Shown here: piece by piece, positions 30,588 through 37,726 of the stretch
How positions within the stretch are numbered: position 1 is the stretch's first letter
Layout: each line of letters starts with the position of its first letter
Assembly: GCA_964641775.1 (NCBI GenBank)
Contig: CAZXLK010000006.1
Span: forward strand, 1-37,726
Source: CAIPFQ01 sp964641775
Lineage (GTDB): Bacteria > Chlamydiota > Chlamydiia > Chlamydiales > SM23-39
Direction of reading: 5' to 3'
Length of the DNA: 37,726 bases
Translations under genes and position numbers: made by a program
Notes under the pieces: model-generated
Told to the model about the DNA's origin: nothing
The model's input: only the letters and a program-made list of their open reading frames with translations
The model's database searches: none

Positions 30588-31273
30588 AATTTCAACTCTC
30601 CTGTTAAGATATCTGCAAATTCTTTCGGTTTTTCTAAATGGACAGCATGAGTTGCTCCCTTCACTACAATTGCATCAGGATGAAGGGCCCGATACTTGGC
30701 ATCAAATTCCCCAACAATAAAAGTTGCTTTTACATCCATAAACTCTTGCTTTGCCAGGCTAAAATGGATCAAACACTTTGCCAAATCCTCAACATTTTGT
30801 TTTCCCCGCTTGGAAAAATTGGGCTTATATTTTGCAAAAAGGGGCTGAGCATACCATTTTTTGAGAAACTCATCCATTGGCCCCTCTCTTAAAAGCTTTG
30901 CCCATCCGGCATCCCATTCTTCTCTTTTCTTCTTTTCCTCTTCCGATCTTAATCCCCGATGTGCAGAAGCAATCACGAGATGATCAATTCTTTCGGGATG
31001 CCGTTTTGCCCACCCCATAGCAAGCCTTCCTCCCATCGAATACCCAACCAGGTGGAATTTTTCTGCCGGCGGCTCAAAATCAAATTTTTCCTTGAAAGGA
31101 GAATCCCCATGCCCCGGAAGATCAACAGCTACGCACTTACAAGACGGCAGATACGATGACACTCTTTCCCAATCTGACCCCGTCCCTAAAAACCCATGAA
31201 GAAACACAATAACCGGCTCTACTCCATCCTTAATCACTTTCGCTTTGCAAAACATAGACAGACATGATATCAT
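30584..31273 (-). CDS. menH: Putative SHCHC synthase, alpha/beta hydrolase
   Basis: A 229-residue alpha/beta hydrolase. Oxyanion loop VFLHGFLGTGSDW (23-35), nucleophile Ser79 in GYSMGGR, and a C-terminal His in THAVHLEKP match MenH, which removes pyruvate from SEPHCHC. An acidic residue in GEFDAKY is the likely third member of the triad. It is first in the operon menH-B-A-C-E; the MenH assignment leans on that context, since hydrolases of this fold are hard to tell apart. The start at 31273 could move to the ATG at 31255. MenF and MenD, needed for the earlier steps, are not in the window. Confidence 0.88.
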   Translation of the reverse strand: MISCLSMFCKAKVIKDGVEPVIVFLHGFLGTGSDWERVSSYLPSCKCVAVDLPGHGDSPFKEKFDFEPPAEKFHLVGYSMGGRLAMGWAKRHPERIDHLVIASAHRGLRSEEEKKKREEWDAGWAKLLREGPMDEFLKKWYAQPLFAKYKPNFSKRGKQNVEDLAKCLIHFSLAKQEFMDVKATFIVGEFDAKYRALHPDAIVVKGATHAVHLEKPKEFADILTGELKL

Positions 31274-31394
31274 CTTTTACTCGTGATAGGAATTATTTTT
31301 ATGATCCGGTGCTCAACATAGAAAACTTTGAGCAGATCTGGAATAAAAATCCAAATCATGAATACAATACGATTAAATGAATAACCTATTTTAT

Positions 31395-31400
31395 GGAGGA
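31395..31400 (+). promoter_or_regulatory. Shine-Dalgarno that decides the TTG start of the cold-shock gene
   Basis: GGAGGA lies 5 nt before the TTG at 31406. The ATG at 31401 directly after it reads ATG TTT TGA, a two-codon ORF, so TTG is the productive start. The tiny overlapping ORF could dampen translation. Confidence 0.7.
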
Positions 31401-31405
31401 ATGTT

Positions 31406-31609
31406 TTGAAGAAAAAAGGAAAAATCAAGTTTTTTAATGCACAAAAGGGATTCGGATTTATAACTCCTGATAGCGGTGGCAAAGATATTTTTGTCCATGC
31501 TAATAATGTTTCAGGCGATCCCCAGTCTTTGAGAGAAGGCCAAGCAGTGGAGTATGTAGAAGGATCAGGTCGTAAAGGTCCTGAGGCTACTGACGTAACG
31601 CCTCTCTAA
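31406..31609 (+). CDS. csp: Cold-shock domain protein
   Basis: A 67-residue single-stranded nucleic-acid-binding protein, an RNA chaperone type. It is a complete CSD barrel: GKIKFFNAQKGFGFIT (RNP1-type KGFGFI), DIFVHANNV (RNP2-type FVH) and a final EGQAVEYVEG...GPEATDVTPL. The TTG start is set by the strong GGAGGA 5 nt upstream. It lies 9 nt before the topoisomerase gene and may be transcribed with it. It is divergent from menH; I do not see a convincing -35 in the 132-nt spacer (a TACAAT is at 31363-31368). Confidence 0.95.
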   Translation: MKKKGKIKFFNAQKGFGFITPDSGGKDIFVHANNVSGDPQSLREGQAVEYVEGSGRKGPEATDVTPL

Positions 31610-31618
31610 TGTTTTTTC

Positions 31619-33424
31619 ATGGCAAAAAAGTACGATGAAAGCACCGTATTATCTCTGGATGCGCTTGCCCATATTCGGCTGCGCCCGGGGATGTATATTG
31701 GAAGATTAGGCGACGGCTCGCATCCCGACGACGGCATTTATGTGATGATCAAAGAGGTTATCGATAATGCTGTCGATGAATTCATCATGGGATGCGGCAA
31801 AAAAATTGAAATCAATCTCGATTCCAAAACATCGACCGTAACGGTACGAGATTGGGGAAGAGGAATTCCGCTTGGCAAGGTGATCGAATGTGTCAGTCAA
31901 ATCAATACTGGCGCAAAATACAACGATGACGTTTTCCAATTTTCAGTTGGTTTGAATGGGGTGGGGACAAAGGCAGTCAATGCCCTCTCTTCCCATTTTA
32001 CTGTGAAAAGCTTTCGAGATGAGGAATTTGTCTCTGCCGATTTTGAAAAAGGGGTTTTAAAAGGGAAAAAGAAGGGAAAAACATCGGAGCCAAATGGGAC
32101 CTTTGTTTCCTTTACTCCGGACCCGGCAGTTTTTAAAAAATATTCTTTTCGCACCGAGCTGATTTTAAAGCGGCTTTGGCACTATGCCTATCTCAACACG
32201 GGTCTTACTCTTGTTTTCAATGGAGAAGAGATCAAGTCGGAACATGGCCTTCTAGATCTTCTGAATTCGGAGGTCAAGGAAGACCGTCTTTATGAGCCGC
32301 TCCATTACCGCGGCAAGCACCTGGAATTTGCATTTCTCCATTCATCGAGTTATGGAGAGACCTATTTTGCCTTTGTGAATGGGCAGTATACCCAAGATGG
32401 AGGAACCCACCTTTCGGGATTTCGGGAAGGGATTTTGAAAGGGGTCAACGAATTTGCAAAGAAAAATTTTCAAGGAGTCGATGTCCGGGAAGGAATTGTC
32501 GGAACGATCCTCGTTAAAGTGAAAGACCCTGTTTTTGAATCACAGACCAAAAACAAACTTTCCAACAGCGAAATTCGAACTCCCATCATGCAAGAGGTCA
32601 AAGACGCCGTCTTGCAGCTTCTTTATAAAAATGAAGATGCGGGGAAAAAAATAGTAGATCGGGTCCTTTTTAATGAAAAACTTCGCAAAGAACTCGCTGC
32701 TGTTAAAAAAGATGCCAAAGAAAAACAAAAAAAGATCTCTTTTAAAATTCCCAAACTGCGCGACTGTAAATATCACTATGGCGATAGTTCAAAAGAAGGG
32801 GATAGCACGGTCATTTTTCTCACAGAAGGAGAGTCTGCATCGGGCTCCATTGTGATGACCCGCGATCCTTTGACACAGGCCGTCTTTACTCTTCGGGGAA
32901 AACCGCTCAATGTCCATGGAATGAAGCTGGATCAATTATACAAAAACGAAGAAATGTACAATCTCATGTCGGCGCTCAATATCGAAGATGACATTGCAAA
33001 TCTTCGTTACAATAAAGTGATTTTAGCAACCGATGCCGATGTAGATGGAATGCATATTCGAAATCTTCTCATTACCTTCTTTCTTACTTACTTTGAAGGG
33101 CTTGTTTTAAATGGCCATCTTCATATTTTAGATACGCCGCTATTTAAAGTTCGAAACAAAGAGAGGACGATCTATTGTTATTCGGAAGATGAGAGAGATC
33201 ATGCGATGCAAGAGCTGAAAAGGGGAGTGGAAGTCACCCGTTTCAAAGGGCTTGGTGAAATATCTCCCAATGAATTCAAGCAATTCATAAGTGAAGATAT
33301 GCGCTTAATGCAGGTCACGGTACAAAACCTTTCCGACGTGAAACCGACCTTGGAATTTTACATGGGAAAAAATACTCCTGAAAGAAAATCGTTCATTATG
33401 CAAAACCTGGAAAAGGTGGAGTAG
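31619..33424 (+). CDS. parE: Type IIA topoisomerase subunit B (GyrB/ParE-like, short chlamydial form)
   Basis: ATPase subunit of a second type II topoisomerase. The 601-residue protein has the GHKL ATP site EVIDNAVDE (46-54, Glu46 and Asn50), GRGIPLG and GLNGVGTKAVNA. It also has the transducer lysine in QTKNKL (309-314), then the TOPRIM domain with LTEGESASGS (401-410), LRGKPLN and DADVDG (472-477), and ends at FKGLGE plus ~55 residues. The TOPRIM acid motif reads EGES instead of the usual EGDS. The TEG-SASGS form is like chlamydial and Bacteroidetes ParE. It is followed by the A subunit after 3 nt, the same order as gyrB_2/gyrA_2 (CT661/CT660). The parE name is functional inference. Confidence 0.94.
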   Translation: MAKKYDESTVLSLDALAHIRLRPGMYIGRLGDGSHPDDGIYVMIKEVIDNAVDEFIMGCGKKIEINLDSKTSTVTVRDWGRGIPLGKVIECVSQINTGAKYNDDVFQFSVGLNGVGTKAVNALSSHFTVKSFRDEEFVSADFEKGVLKGKKKGKTSEPNGTFVSFTPDPAVFKKYSFRTELILKRLWHYAYLNTGLTLVFNGEEIKSEHGLLDLLNSEVKEDRLYEPLHYRGKHLEFAFLHSSSYGETYFAFVNGQYTQDGGTHLSGFREGILKGVNEFAKKNFQGVDVREGIVGTILVKVKDPVFESQTKNKLSNSEIRTPIMQEVKDAVLQLLYKNEDAGKKIVDRVLFNEKLRKELAAVKKDAKEKQKKISFKIPKLRDCKYHYGDSSKEGDSTVIFLTEGESASGSIVMTRDPLTQAVFTLRGKPLNVHGMKLDQLYKNEEMYNLMSALNIEDDIANLRYNKVILATDADVDGMHIRNLLITFFLTYFEGLVLNGHLHILDTPLFKVRNKERTIYCYSEDERDHAMQELKRGVEVTRFKGLGEISPNEFKQFISEDMRLMQVTVQNLSDVKPTLEFYMGKNTPERKSFIMQNLEKVE

Positions 33425-33427
33425 AAG

Positions 33428-35266
33428 GTGGAAGATTTAAAAGGGCAGATGAAGGATCACTTCATCAAATATGCTTCCTACGTCATTACAGATAGAGCCA
33501 TTCCCCATGTCACCGACGGTCTAAAACCTGTACAAAGAAGGATCATGGAGACGCTTTGGCGTCAAAATGATGAAAAACTCCACAAAGTGGCAAATATTGT
33601 GGGGCAAGCGATGCAGCTTCATCCCCATGGAGATGCTCCGATTTACGAGGCGCTTGTTGCTCTTGCCAATAAAGGATATCTTCTCGACCGGCAGGGAAAT
33701 TTTGGCAATCTCGTGACAGGCGATCCATCGGCCGCCGCCCGTTATATTGAAACGAGGCTATCGCCCCTTGCAAGAGAGACCCTTTTCAATCCTGAGATCA
33801 CAGAAAAAATCCCATCTTATGATGGAAGAAATTTCGAACCTGTTGTTTTGCCTGCAAAAATCCCCCTCCTTCTCATGCAAGGGGCAGATGGAATTGCAGT
33901 CGGAATGGCAACCCACATTTTGCCTCATAATTTTACCGAGCTTCTTGAAGCCCAAATCGCCTTTTTAGAAGGGAGAAACTTTAAAGTCTTTCCCGACTTT
34001 CCGACCGGCGGGATCATGGATAAAAGCGAATATGACAAAGGTCGCGGCAAAATCAAACTCCGAGCAAAAATTGATATTAAGGATGCCAAAACTCTTGTCA
34101 TCAAAGAAATTTGCTATTCGACGACGACAGAAACACTCATTCGCTCTATTGATGAAGCTGCAAAAAGAGGGAAAATCAAAATCGATGCCATCAATGATTA
34201 TACGGCAGAAAACATAGAGATCGAGATCAAACTTCCCCGCGGCCAATATGCAGATGAACTCATCGATGCCCTTTATGGATTTACTCAGTGCGAAGTGACG
34301 TTGAACTCCCAAATCATTGTCATTAAAGACAATCTGCCCTGGGAAACCGATGTAAATGAAATTCTAGCCTACAATGCGGAAAAACTTGTGGAGTTTCTTA
34401 AAATGGAGCTCCACCTTGAAAAAGAAAAGATCCTCGAGAAGATTTTTTATAAGACCCTTGAGAGGATTTTCATTGAAAACCGGTTGTATAAAAAAATCGA
34501 GCCAATCAAAACCTTAGAAAAAATCCATGAAACTTTGGCGGCATCTATCAAGCCCTATCACAAAAAGCTTCTCCGAGAGCCGACGGAGGAGGATCGCGAT
34601 CGACTACTTCAAATCCCCATCCGCCGTATCTCGCAGTTCGACATCGACCAAAATAAAGAAGAGATTGAAACTCTCAAAGTAAAATTGGACGAAGTAGAAA
34701 AGCATCTGAAAAATGTGAAAAAATTTACCATCCAATATCTAAAAAGGCTGATTGAGAAGTATGGCAATGAATTCCCAAGAAAAACAAAGATCAAAGCCAT
34801 TGAAGAAATCGATCGAAGGGCAATTGAGACGAAAGACATCAAAGTGGGATTCGATCCGAATACGGGATTTATCGGAACAAAAGTATCTGGATCTAAGCAA
34901 TTTAGCTGCACAAATTTCGATAAAATCCTCATTTTTATGGAAGATGGGACCTATAAAGTCGTGAACATCCCGGAAAAGCACTATTTTGAAGGGGCTGTTT
35001 GGGTTGGTGTTGCCGATAAAAAAACGGTGATCAATGTCGTTTATAAAAATGAGACCCGTCAACCTTGGGCAAAGCGCTTTATCGTTACAAAATTTATCCT
35101 GGACAAGGTGTACCGTTACATCGATGAAACATCTGAATTAGAGCATATTTCAGCCAATTCCAATGCAGTAGTTGAGCTTCTTTTTGCCCGCAAAAAGATC
35201 CTCTTTCCCTTAGCCGATGTCCCCATCAAAGGGGTAGGCACTCGCGGCATTCGCGTAAAACCCTAG
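33428..35266 (+). CDS. parC: Type IIA topoisomerase subunit A (GyrA/ParC-like, reduced C-terminal domain)
   Basis: DNA-cleaving partner of the preceding subunit. In 612 residues it carries the winged-helix/tower region with catalytic Tyr106 (AARYIETRLSP), the conserved HPHGDAPIYEA and QGNFGN stretches, a long coiled coil (~400-450) and then a beta-strand region of only ~150 residues. Full GyrA/ParC have 250-400 residues there, so the DNA-wrapping propeller is incomplete; chlamydial GyrA_2 (CT660) is shorter still. The GTG start at 33428 follows the upstream TAG by 3 nt, with GGTGGAG inside the end of the B gene as SD, which suggests translational coupling. No gyrA motif (GyrA box) was seen. 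Confidence 0.93.
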   Translation: MEDLKGQMKDHFIKYASYVITDRAIPHVTDGLKPVQRRIMETLWRQNDEKLHKVANIVGQAMQLHPHGDAPIYEALVALANKGYLLDRQGNFGNLVTGDPSAAARYIETRLSPLARETLFNPEITEKIPSYDGRNFEPVVLPAKIPLLLMQGADGIAVGMATHILPHNFTELLEAQIAFLEGRNFKVFPDFPTGGIMDKSEYDKGRGKIKLRAKIDIKDAKTLVIKEICYSTTTETLIRSIDEAAKRGKIKIDAINDYTAENIEIEIKLPRGQYADELIDALYGFTQCEVTLNSQIIVIKDNLPWETDVNEILAYNAEKLVEFLKMELHLEKEKILEKIFYKTLERIFIENRLYKKIEPIKTLEKIHETLAASIKPYHKKLLREPTEEDRDRLLQIPIRRISQFDIDQNKEEIETLKVKLDEVEKHLKNVKKFTIQYLKRLIEKYGNEFPRKTKIKAIEEIDRRAIETKDIKVGFDPNTGFIGTKVSGSKQFSCTNFDKILIFMEDGTYKVVNIPEKHYFEGAVWVGVADKKTVINVVYKNETRQPWAKRFIVTKFILDKVYRYIDETSELEHISANSNAVVELLFARKKILFPLADVPIKGVGTRGIRVKP

Positions 35267-35314
35267 ACTAAATATTGCATATTGTTTAAAGAGAAAAAAA
35301 AAGGGGGAACATCT

Positions 35315-35716
35315 ATGGAGATGCTAGACACTTCTATATTTTGGGCGAGAATTTTAGGCCTTTATTTTTTAATATGGTCTGTTTTTGGTTTCTTTCGCCG
35401 AGCTGAATTAATAGTAACGGCAAAAGAAATTTCAAAATCAAGTGCCATTTTAACCTTATCCGGTGATATCAGCCTGATTTTAGGTTTGGTGATCGTTTTT
35501 GATCATCCTTTTTGGGCATTTAACTTTGTAGGATTGATTACTCTGATTGGTTATCTTTTTATCCTAAGAGGAATCATGAGGATTGGATTTGCACAAAAAA
35601 CCAAAAAATTCTTGGGTAAAGTAGGTAAAACATCCTTCATGGTGATACTTGTTATCATGTTCATCATTGGACTTTATCTTACCTACGAAGGATTTGCAGG
35701 GCAAACAGGGTATTAG
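35315..35716 (+). CDS. Small four-pass membrane protein
   Basis: A 133-residue hydrophobic protein with four predicted membrane segments (about 7-25, 42-60, 65-85, 105-125) and a short C-terminal tail. No family is recognised. The ATG at 35315 has AAGGGGGA 5-7 nt upstream, a strong SD, so I preferred it to a TTG at 35282. It lies 48 nt after the topoisomerase gene and may belong to the same transcript. Its TAG shares a TTAG with the TAA of the convergent porin gene. Confidence 0.8.
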   Translation: MEMLDTSIFWARILGLYFLIWSVFGFFRRAELIVTAKEISKSSAILTLSGDISLILGLVIVFDHPFWAFNFVGLITLIGYLFILRGIMRIGFAQKTKKFLGKVGKTSFMVILVIMFIIGLYLTYEGFAGQTGY

Positions 35717-36828
35717 AAATCCAGCCGTCCCGTGACGGTAAGACCTTGTAGAAATAGATCGTTGGAAGGGGCAGAACCAATTGCAAATTCTTCGGCAAAT
35801 GTTCTGAGCATATTTTGATTCCACAATGCAGAAAATTCGTAGTCTGCAGAAAAGTCTATGTGGAATTTGCAATTGCAAAAGTATTGCCCCCAGCCAACTC
35901 CTAGCCCCAAATTGGCAACAGGCCGCACTGTGTTATAATTTTTTAAGACTGCTCGAAAAACTTTGGGAGTTGTCCCGGCTACTGCTGAATTTTCTTTATG
36001 GGAGAGTTTCGTATATCTTGTAAAAAGAATGCCAAATGCTCCATCGCCTTCCACTCTAAATCCCGTTCCTAATAAAAAATGACCGCTCCCTCCAAATACA
36101 GGACCTAGACTCCGTGCGTGAGATTGGTTACGAGAATAGATCTTTTCAGGTGCAAGAGAGCTGCCAGATACGGCAGCTGCAGGTACTGTTGCATTGATCA
36201 CAAGAGATTGCCGAATCCAAAGAGCCCGCAAGCCGCCATAGGGTTGAATCGTAATCTTTTTGCCCTCGTAATAGGGTCTTGATGCAGTGAGATCCAGCCA
36301 GTCGATTCCCAATTTCCAGGATGAGCCAAGATTTGTAGCCGATACAAAATCGCTAAATGCTCCGATCCTTTGAGCAAACCAGGTATTTACAAGCCATACG
36401 GGGATATTTCCTCGGCCATTTGTATACTTTGTCGGTGCATCCTCATTGACGTGGGTTTTTTGCCGAATCCAGGCATATTTTGCATGAAATTCCCAGTCTT
36501 GAAATCCTGCTCCAAGCCCTATTTTGAAACCGGATTTGTATTCAAAATCTTGGGTCAAGGTGGTTGATAATTGATTGAATACAATTTCTCCGGAAGTCTT
36601 TAAATCCGCGCTCGCAGCAAGACCCATCCCATCTTGGCATGCATACCAATAAATAAAAGAGAGTTCAGCAAATACATCATTGGGAATAAGGCACCCCCGA
36701 TCTCCCAGATCAATCTTTGCAGAGGCGTTATACCCTGGCCTATAACAATTGTCAGGTAAGATATCCCCTTGGCAAAAATCATTTGCAAAAAGAAAACCAA
36801 ACATTGCAAATGCTGAAATGTATTTCAT
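35713..36828 (-). CDS. MOMP-like outer membrane beta-barrel protein (Legionella-OMP type)
   Basis: A 371-residue protein with a signal peptide (MKYISAFAMFGFLFA..., cleavage near residue 20) and a mature part of alternating beta-strand character ending in Phe (GRLDF), as outer-membrane barrels do. FAELSFIYWYACQDGMGLA near the start, repeated 'GFQDWEFHAKYAW'-like strands and two or three cysteines (CYRPGYNA, GDRGCLIP) match the MOMP-like family of environmental chlamydiae and Legionella. The likely role is a porin and structural envelope protein, with disulfide cross-linking possible. The spacing GGAGTGAAGAAACA-ATG gives an SD and a TTGTTT/TAAACT promoter lies upstream. Chlamydiae outside Chlamydiaceae often carry many paralogues; only one is seen here. 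Confidence 0.85.
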   Translation of the reverse strand: MKYISAFAMFGFLFANDFCQGDILPDNCYRPGYNASAKIDLGDRGCLIPNDVFAELSFIYWYACQDGMGLAASADLKTSGEIVFNQLSTTLTQDFEYKSGFKIGLGAGFQDWEFHAKYAWIRQKTHVNEDAPTKYTNGRGNIPVWLVNTWFAQRIGAFSDFVSATNLGSSWKLGIDWLDLTASRPYYEGKKITIQPYGGLRALWIRQSLVINATVPAAAVSGSSLAPEKIYSRNQSHARSLGPVFGGSGHFLLGTGFRVEGDGAFGILFTRYTKLSHKENSAVAGTTPKVFRAVLKNYNTVRPVANLGLGVGWGQYFCNCKFHIDFSADYEFSALWNQNMLRTFAEEFAIGSAPSNDLFLQGLTVTGRLDF

Positions 36829-36878
36829 TGTTTCTTCACTCCCAAAAGCTTACAACACTTTGCAAAAAATGTTCTTTA

Positions 36879-36907
36879 AGTTTATCCTACTTTGACTCTT
36901 AAAACAA
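36879..36907 (-). promoter_or_regulatory. Candidate promoter of the MOMP-like gene
   Basis: Minus-strand TTGTTT, 17-nt spacer, TAAACT, about 50 nt before the ATG. Confidence 0.5.
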
Positions 36908-36937
36908 CTAGAAAATTAGATAGTGTAGCAATTTTTC

Positions 36938-36967
36938 TTGACTGTAAGATTGATGTTCAGGTATTGT
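36938..36967 (+). promoter_or_regulatory. Candidate promoter of the secreted GX3-repeat protein
   Basis: TTGACT, 18-nt spacer, TATTGT, 42 nt before the ATG at 37010. It is divergent from the MOMP-like promoter in a 181-nt spacer. Confidence 0.5.
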
Positions 36968-37009
36968 TTTGCCTTAAATTTTCACAAGTTTGTAACAATG
37001 GAGTATTAG

Positions 37010-37588
37010 ATGAATAAATGTTGGATGTTCGTGATAGCAATTCTAAGCTGTTCTTTCATCTCTGCAGATCAGCCGGAGAAAGTTGAGGCGCTTTCGTCAA
37101 AGGTGATCTTAGAAAGCGCTGATGGATATTTTGTTCTTTCTGATGGAAGTTATTGGAAAGTCGTTCAATTTGTCAAAAGATGGAGAACGCCTTCTGAATG
37201 GTGGAACAATATTGCATTGGTTCCTAAAAATTATGAATGTACTCCTAGCGATTGGTTTTTAGGATCTCAAATTGAAGTTTTCTCAAAACAAGAAACCACC
37301 TTAACAGTTGATGAGATGAACGCATCCAATCATGAAACTCTAAAAAAATGCACTCATATTTTATGGAATGCCAGAACCGATCAGGGCCTATTTGCCATTG
37401 CGCTTGATCCTGCGGACTGCATTGTCCAGCTCCACAATGATGCCCGATCTGAAGGCTACAATAAAGGGTTAAGAGACGGACTACAAAAGAGCTCTAAAAA
37501 TTCCTCCGAGGCCTATGACAAAGGATACACTGATGGCTATAATGCCGGTTTTCGAGAAGGTGTCCAAGGCGTCCCAACCGCTAACTAA
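37010..37588 (+). CDS. Secreted protein with C-terminal GX3 repeats
   Basis: A 192-residue protein with a signal peptide (MNKCWMFVIAILSCSFISA, cleavage near residue 19-20). The middle (30-120) is Trp-rich and beta-like (YWKVVQF, PSEWWNN, SDWFLGSQIEV). The last ~45 residues hold two blocks of Gly every fourth residue, EGYNKGLRDG and DKGYTDGYNAGFREG. Such GX3 runs form tightly packed helices and resemble the deca-GX3 motif of Yae1-type proteins. It has TGGAG as SD. I do not recognise the family; periplasm or outer membrane is the likely site, and the divergent porin gene suggests an envelope role. Confidence 0.8.
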   Translation: MNKCWMFVIAILSCSFISADQPEKVEALSSKVILESADGYFVLSDGSYWKVVQFVKRWRTPSEWWNNIALVPKNYECTPSDWFLGSQIEVFSKQETTLTVDEMNASNHETLKKCTHILWNARTDQGLFAIALDPADCIVQLHNDARSEGYNKGLRDGLQKSSKNSSEAYDKGYTDGYNAGFREGVQGVPTAN

Positions 37589-37599
37589 CAAATTGACAA

Positions 37600-37623
37600 C
37601 TCTCCTCCCTTAAAAGGGGAGAG
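37600..37623 (+). terminator. Hairpin after the GX3-repeat gene, possible terminator
   Basis: CTCTCCTCCC and GGGGAGAG around TTAAAA form an imperfect stem 12 nt after the stop codon. No T-run follows, so termination would be weak or factor-assisted; it may be a common spacer palindrome. Confidence 0.4.
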
Positions 37624-37705
37624 ATCTCACTTATGAGGCTGTGAAAAAATGGTTACTCATTCGCTTTTGTCAAATTTTTGGCCCTTTTTCCGCTTTAGCC
37701 TTCGA

Positions 37706-37724
37706 CCAACTCTATTCGAGTTGG
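37706..37724. repeat. Short palindrome at the window end
   Basis: CCAACTC, loop TATTC, GAGTTGG at the right edge. The stretch 37624-37726 contains no gene that I can see; it may belong to a further spacer repeat or a mobile-element end continuing outside the window. Confidence 0.4.
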
Positions 37725-37726
37725 CC

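Noticed and set aside
37624..37726. End of an insertion sequence
   Set aside because: There is a short palindrome and a possible repeat, but no transposase reading frame or clear terminal inverted repeat within the window.

Overview
The window reads as a chromosomal segment of a member of the Chlamydiota outside the family Chlamydiaceae (an environmental or 'Parachlamydia-like' chlamydia), assembled as a scaffold: a run of exactly 100 Ns lies at 14464-14563. The lineage call rests on content and gene order. There is a double-length UvrA (two UvrA copies in one chain) next to pyruvate kinase. glgX is divergent from a Slc1-like type III secretion chaperone. yidC is coupled to a second-type dnaA. 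There is a short ParE/ParC-like pair, a DhnA-type aldolase and a MOMP-like outer membrane protein. From memory, the same neighbour pairs occur in Chlamydia trachomatis (CT332/CT333, CT042/CT043, CT250/CT251, CT660/CT661). A classical menaquinone operon (menH-B-A-C-E) argues against Chlamydiaceae, which use the futalosine route.

Layout. 1-6.6 kb: a large unknown protein, mazG, a small unknown cluster, the aldolase, a coiled-coil protein and two tandem paralogous small genes with near-identical promoters. 6.6-14.4 kb: uvrA and pyk, divergent across a 514-bp gene-free, hairpin-rich spacer. 14.4-17.6 kb: a repeat block with the assembly gap, two multi-pass membrane proteins of inclusion-membrane type, a small basic protein and a MauE-like protein. 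17.6-21.5 kb: glgX, the secretion chaperone, and a membrane-anchored protein with a possible clan CD cysteine-peptidase dyad. 21.5-26.8 kb: a tightly coupled TPR-yidC-dnaA operon. 26.8-31.3 kb: menaquinone operon. 31.4-35.7 kb: cold-shock protein, topoisomerase pair and a membrane protein. 35.7-37.7 kb: MOMP-like porin and a secreted GX3-repeat protein.

The least ordinary signals are in the spacers. A 25-nt hairpin occurs three times (12462, 14668, 20356) with paired base changes that keep the stem intact. It sits inside larger inverted-repeat blocks on both sides of pyk. Other spacers hold CCGAGA/CCGATA arrays or a CAGGAT palindrome, and the stop codons of glgX and menC are made of repeat sequence. 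Several genes (aldolase, uvrA, pyk, two host-interaction candidates) have a -10-like hexamer only 6-9 nt before the ATG and no Shine-Dalgarno, suggesting leaderless mRNAs; others have clear SD sequences. No rRNA, tRNA, CRISPR array or complete insertion sequence was found. Family assignments are from reading motifs and recall, not from database searches.
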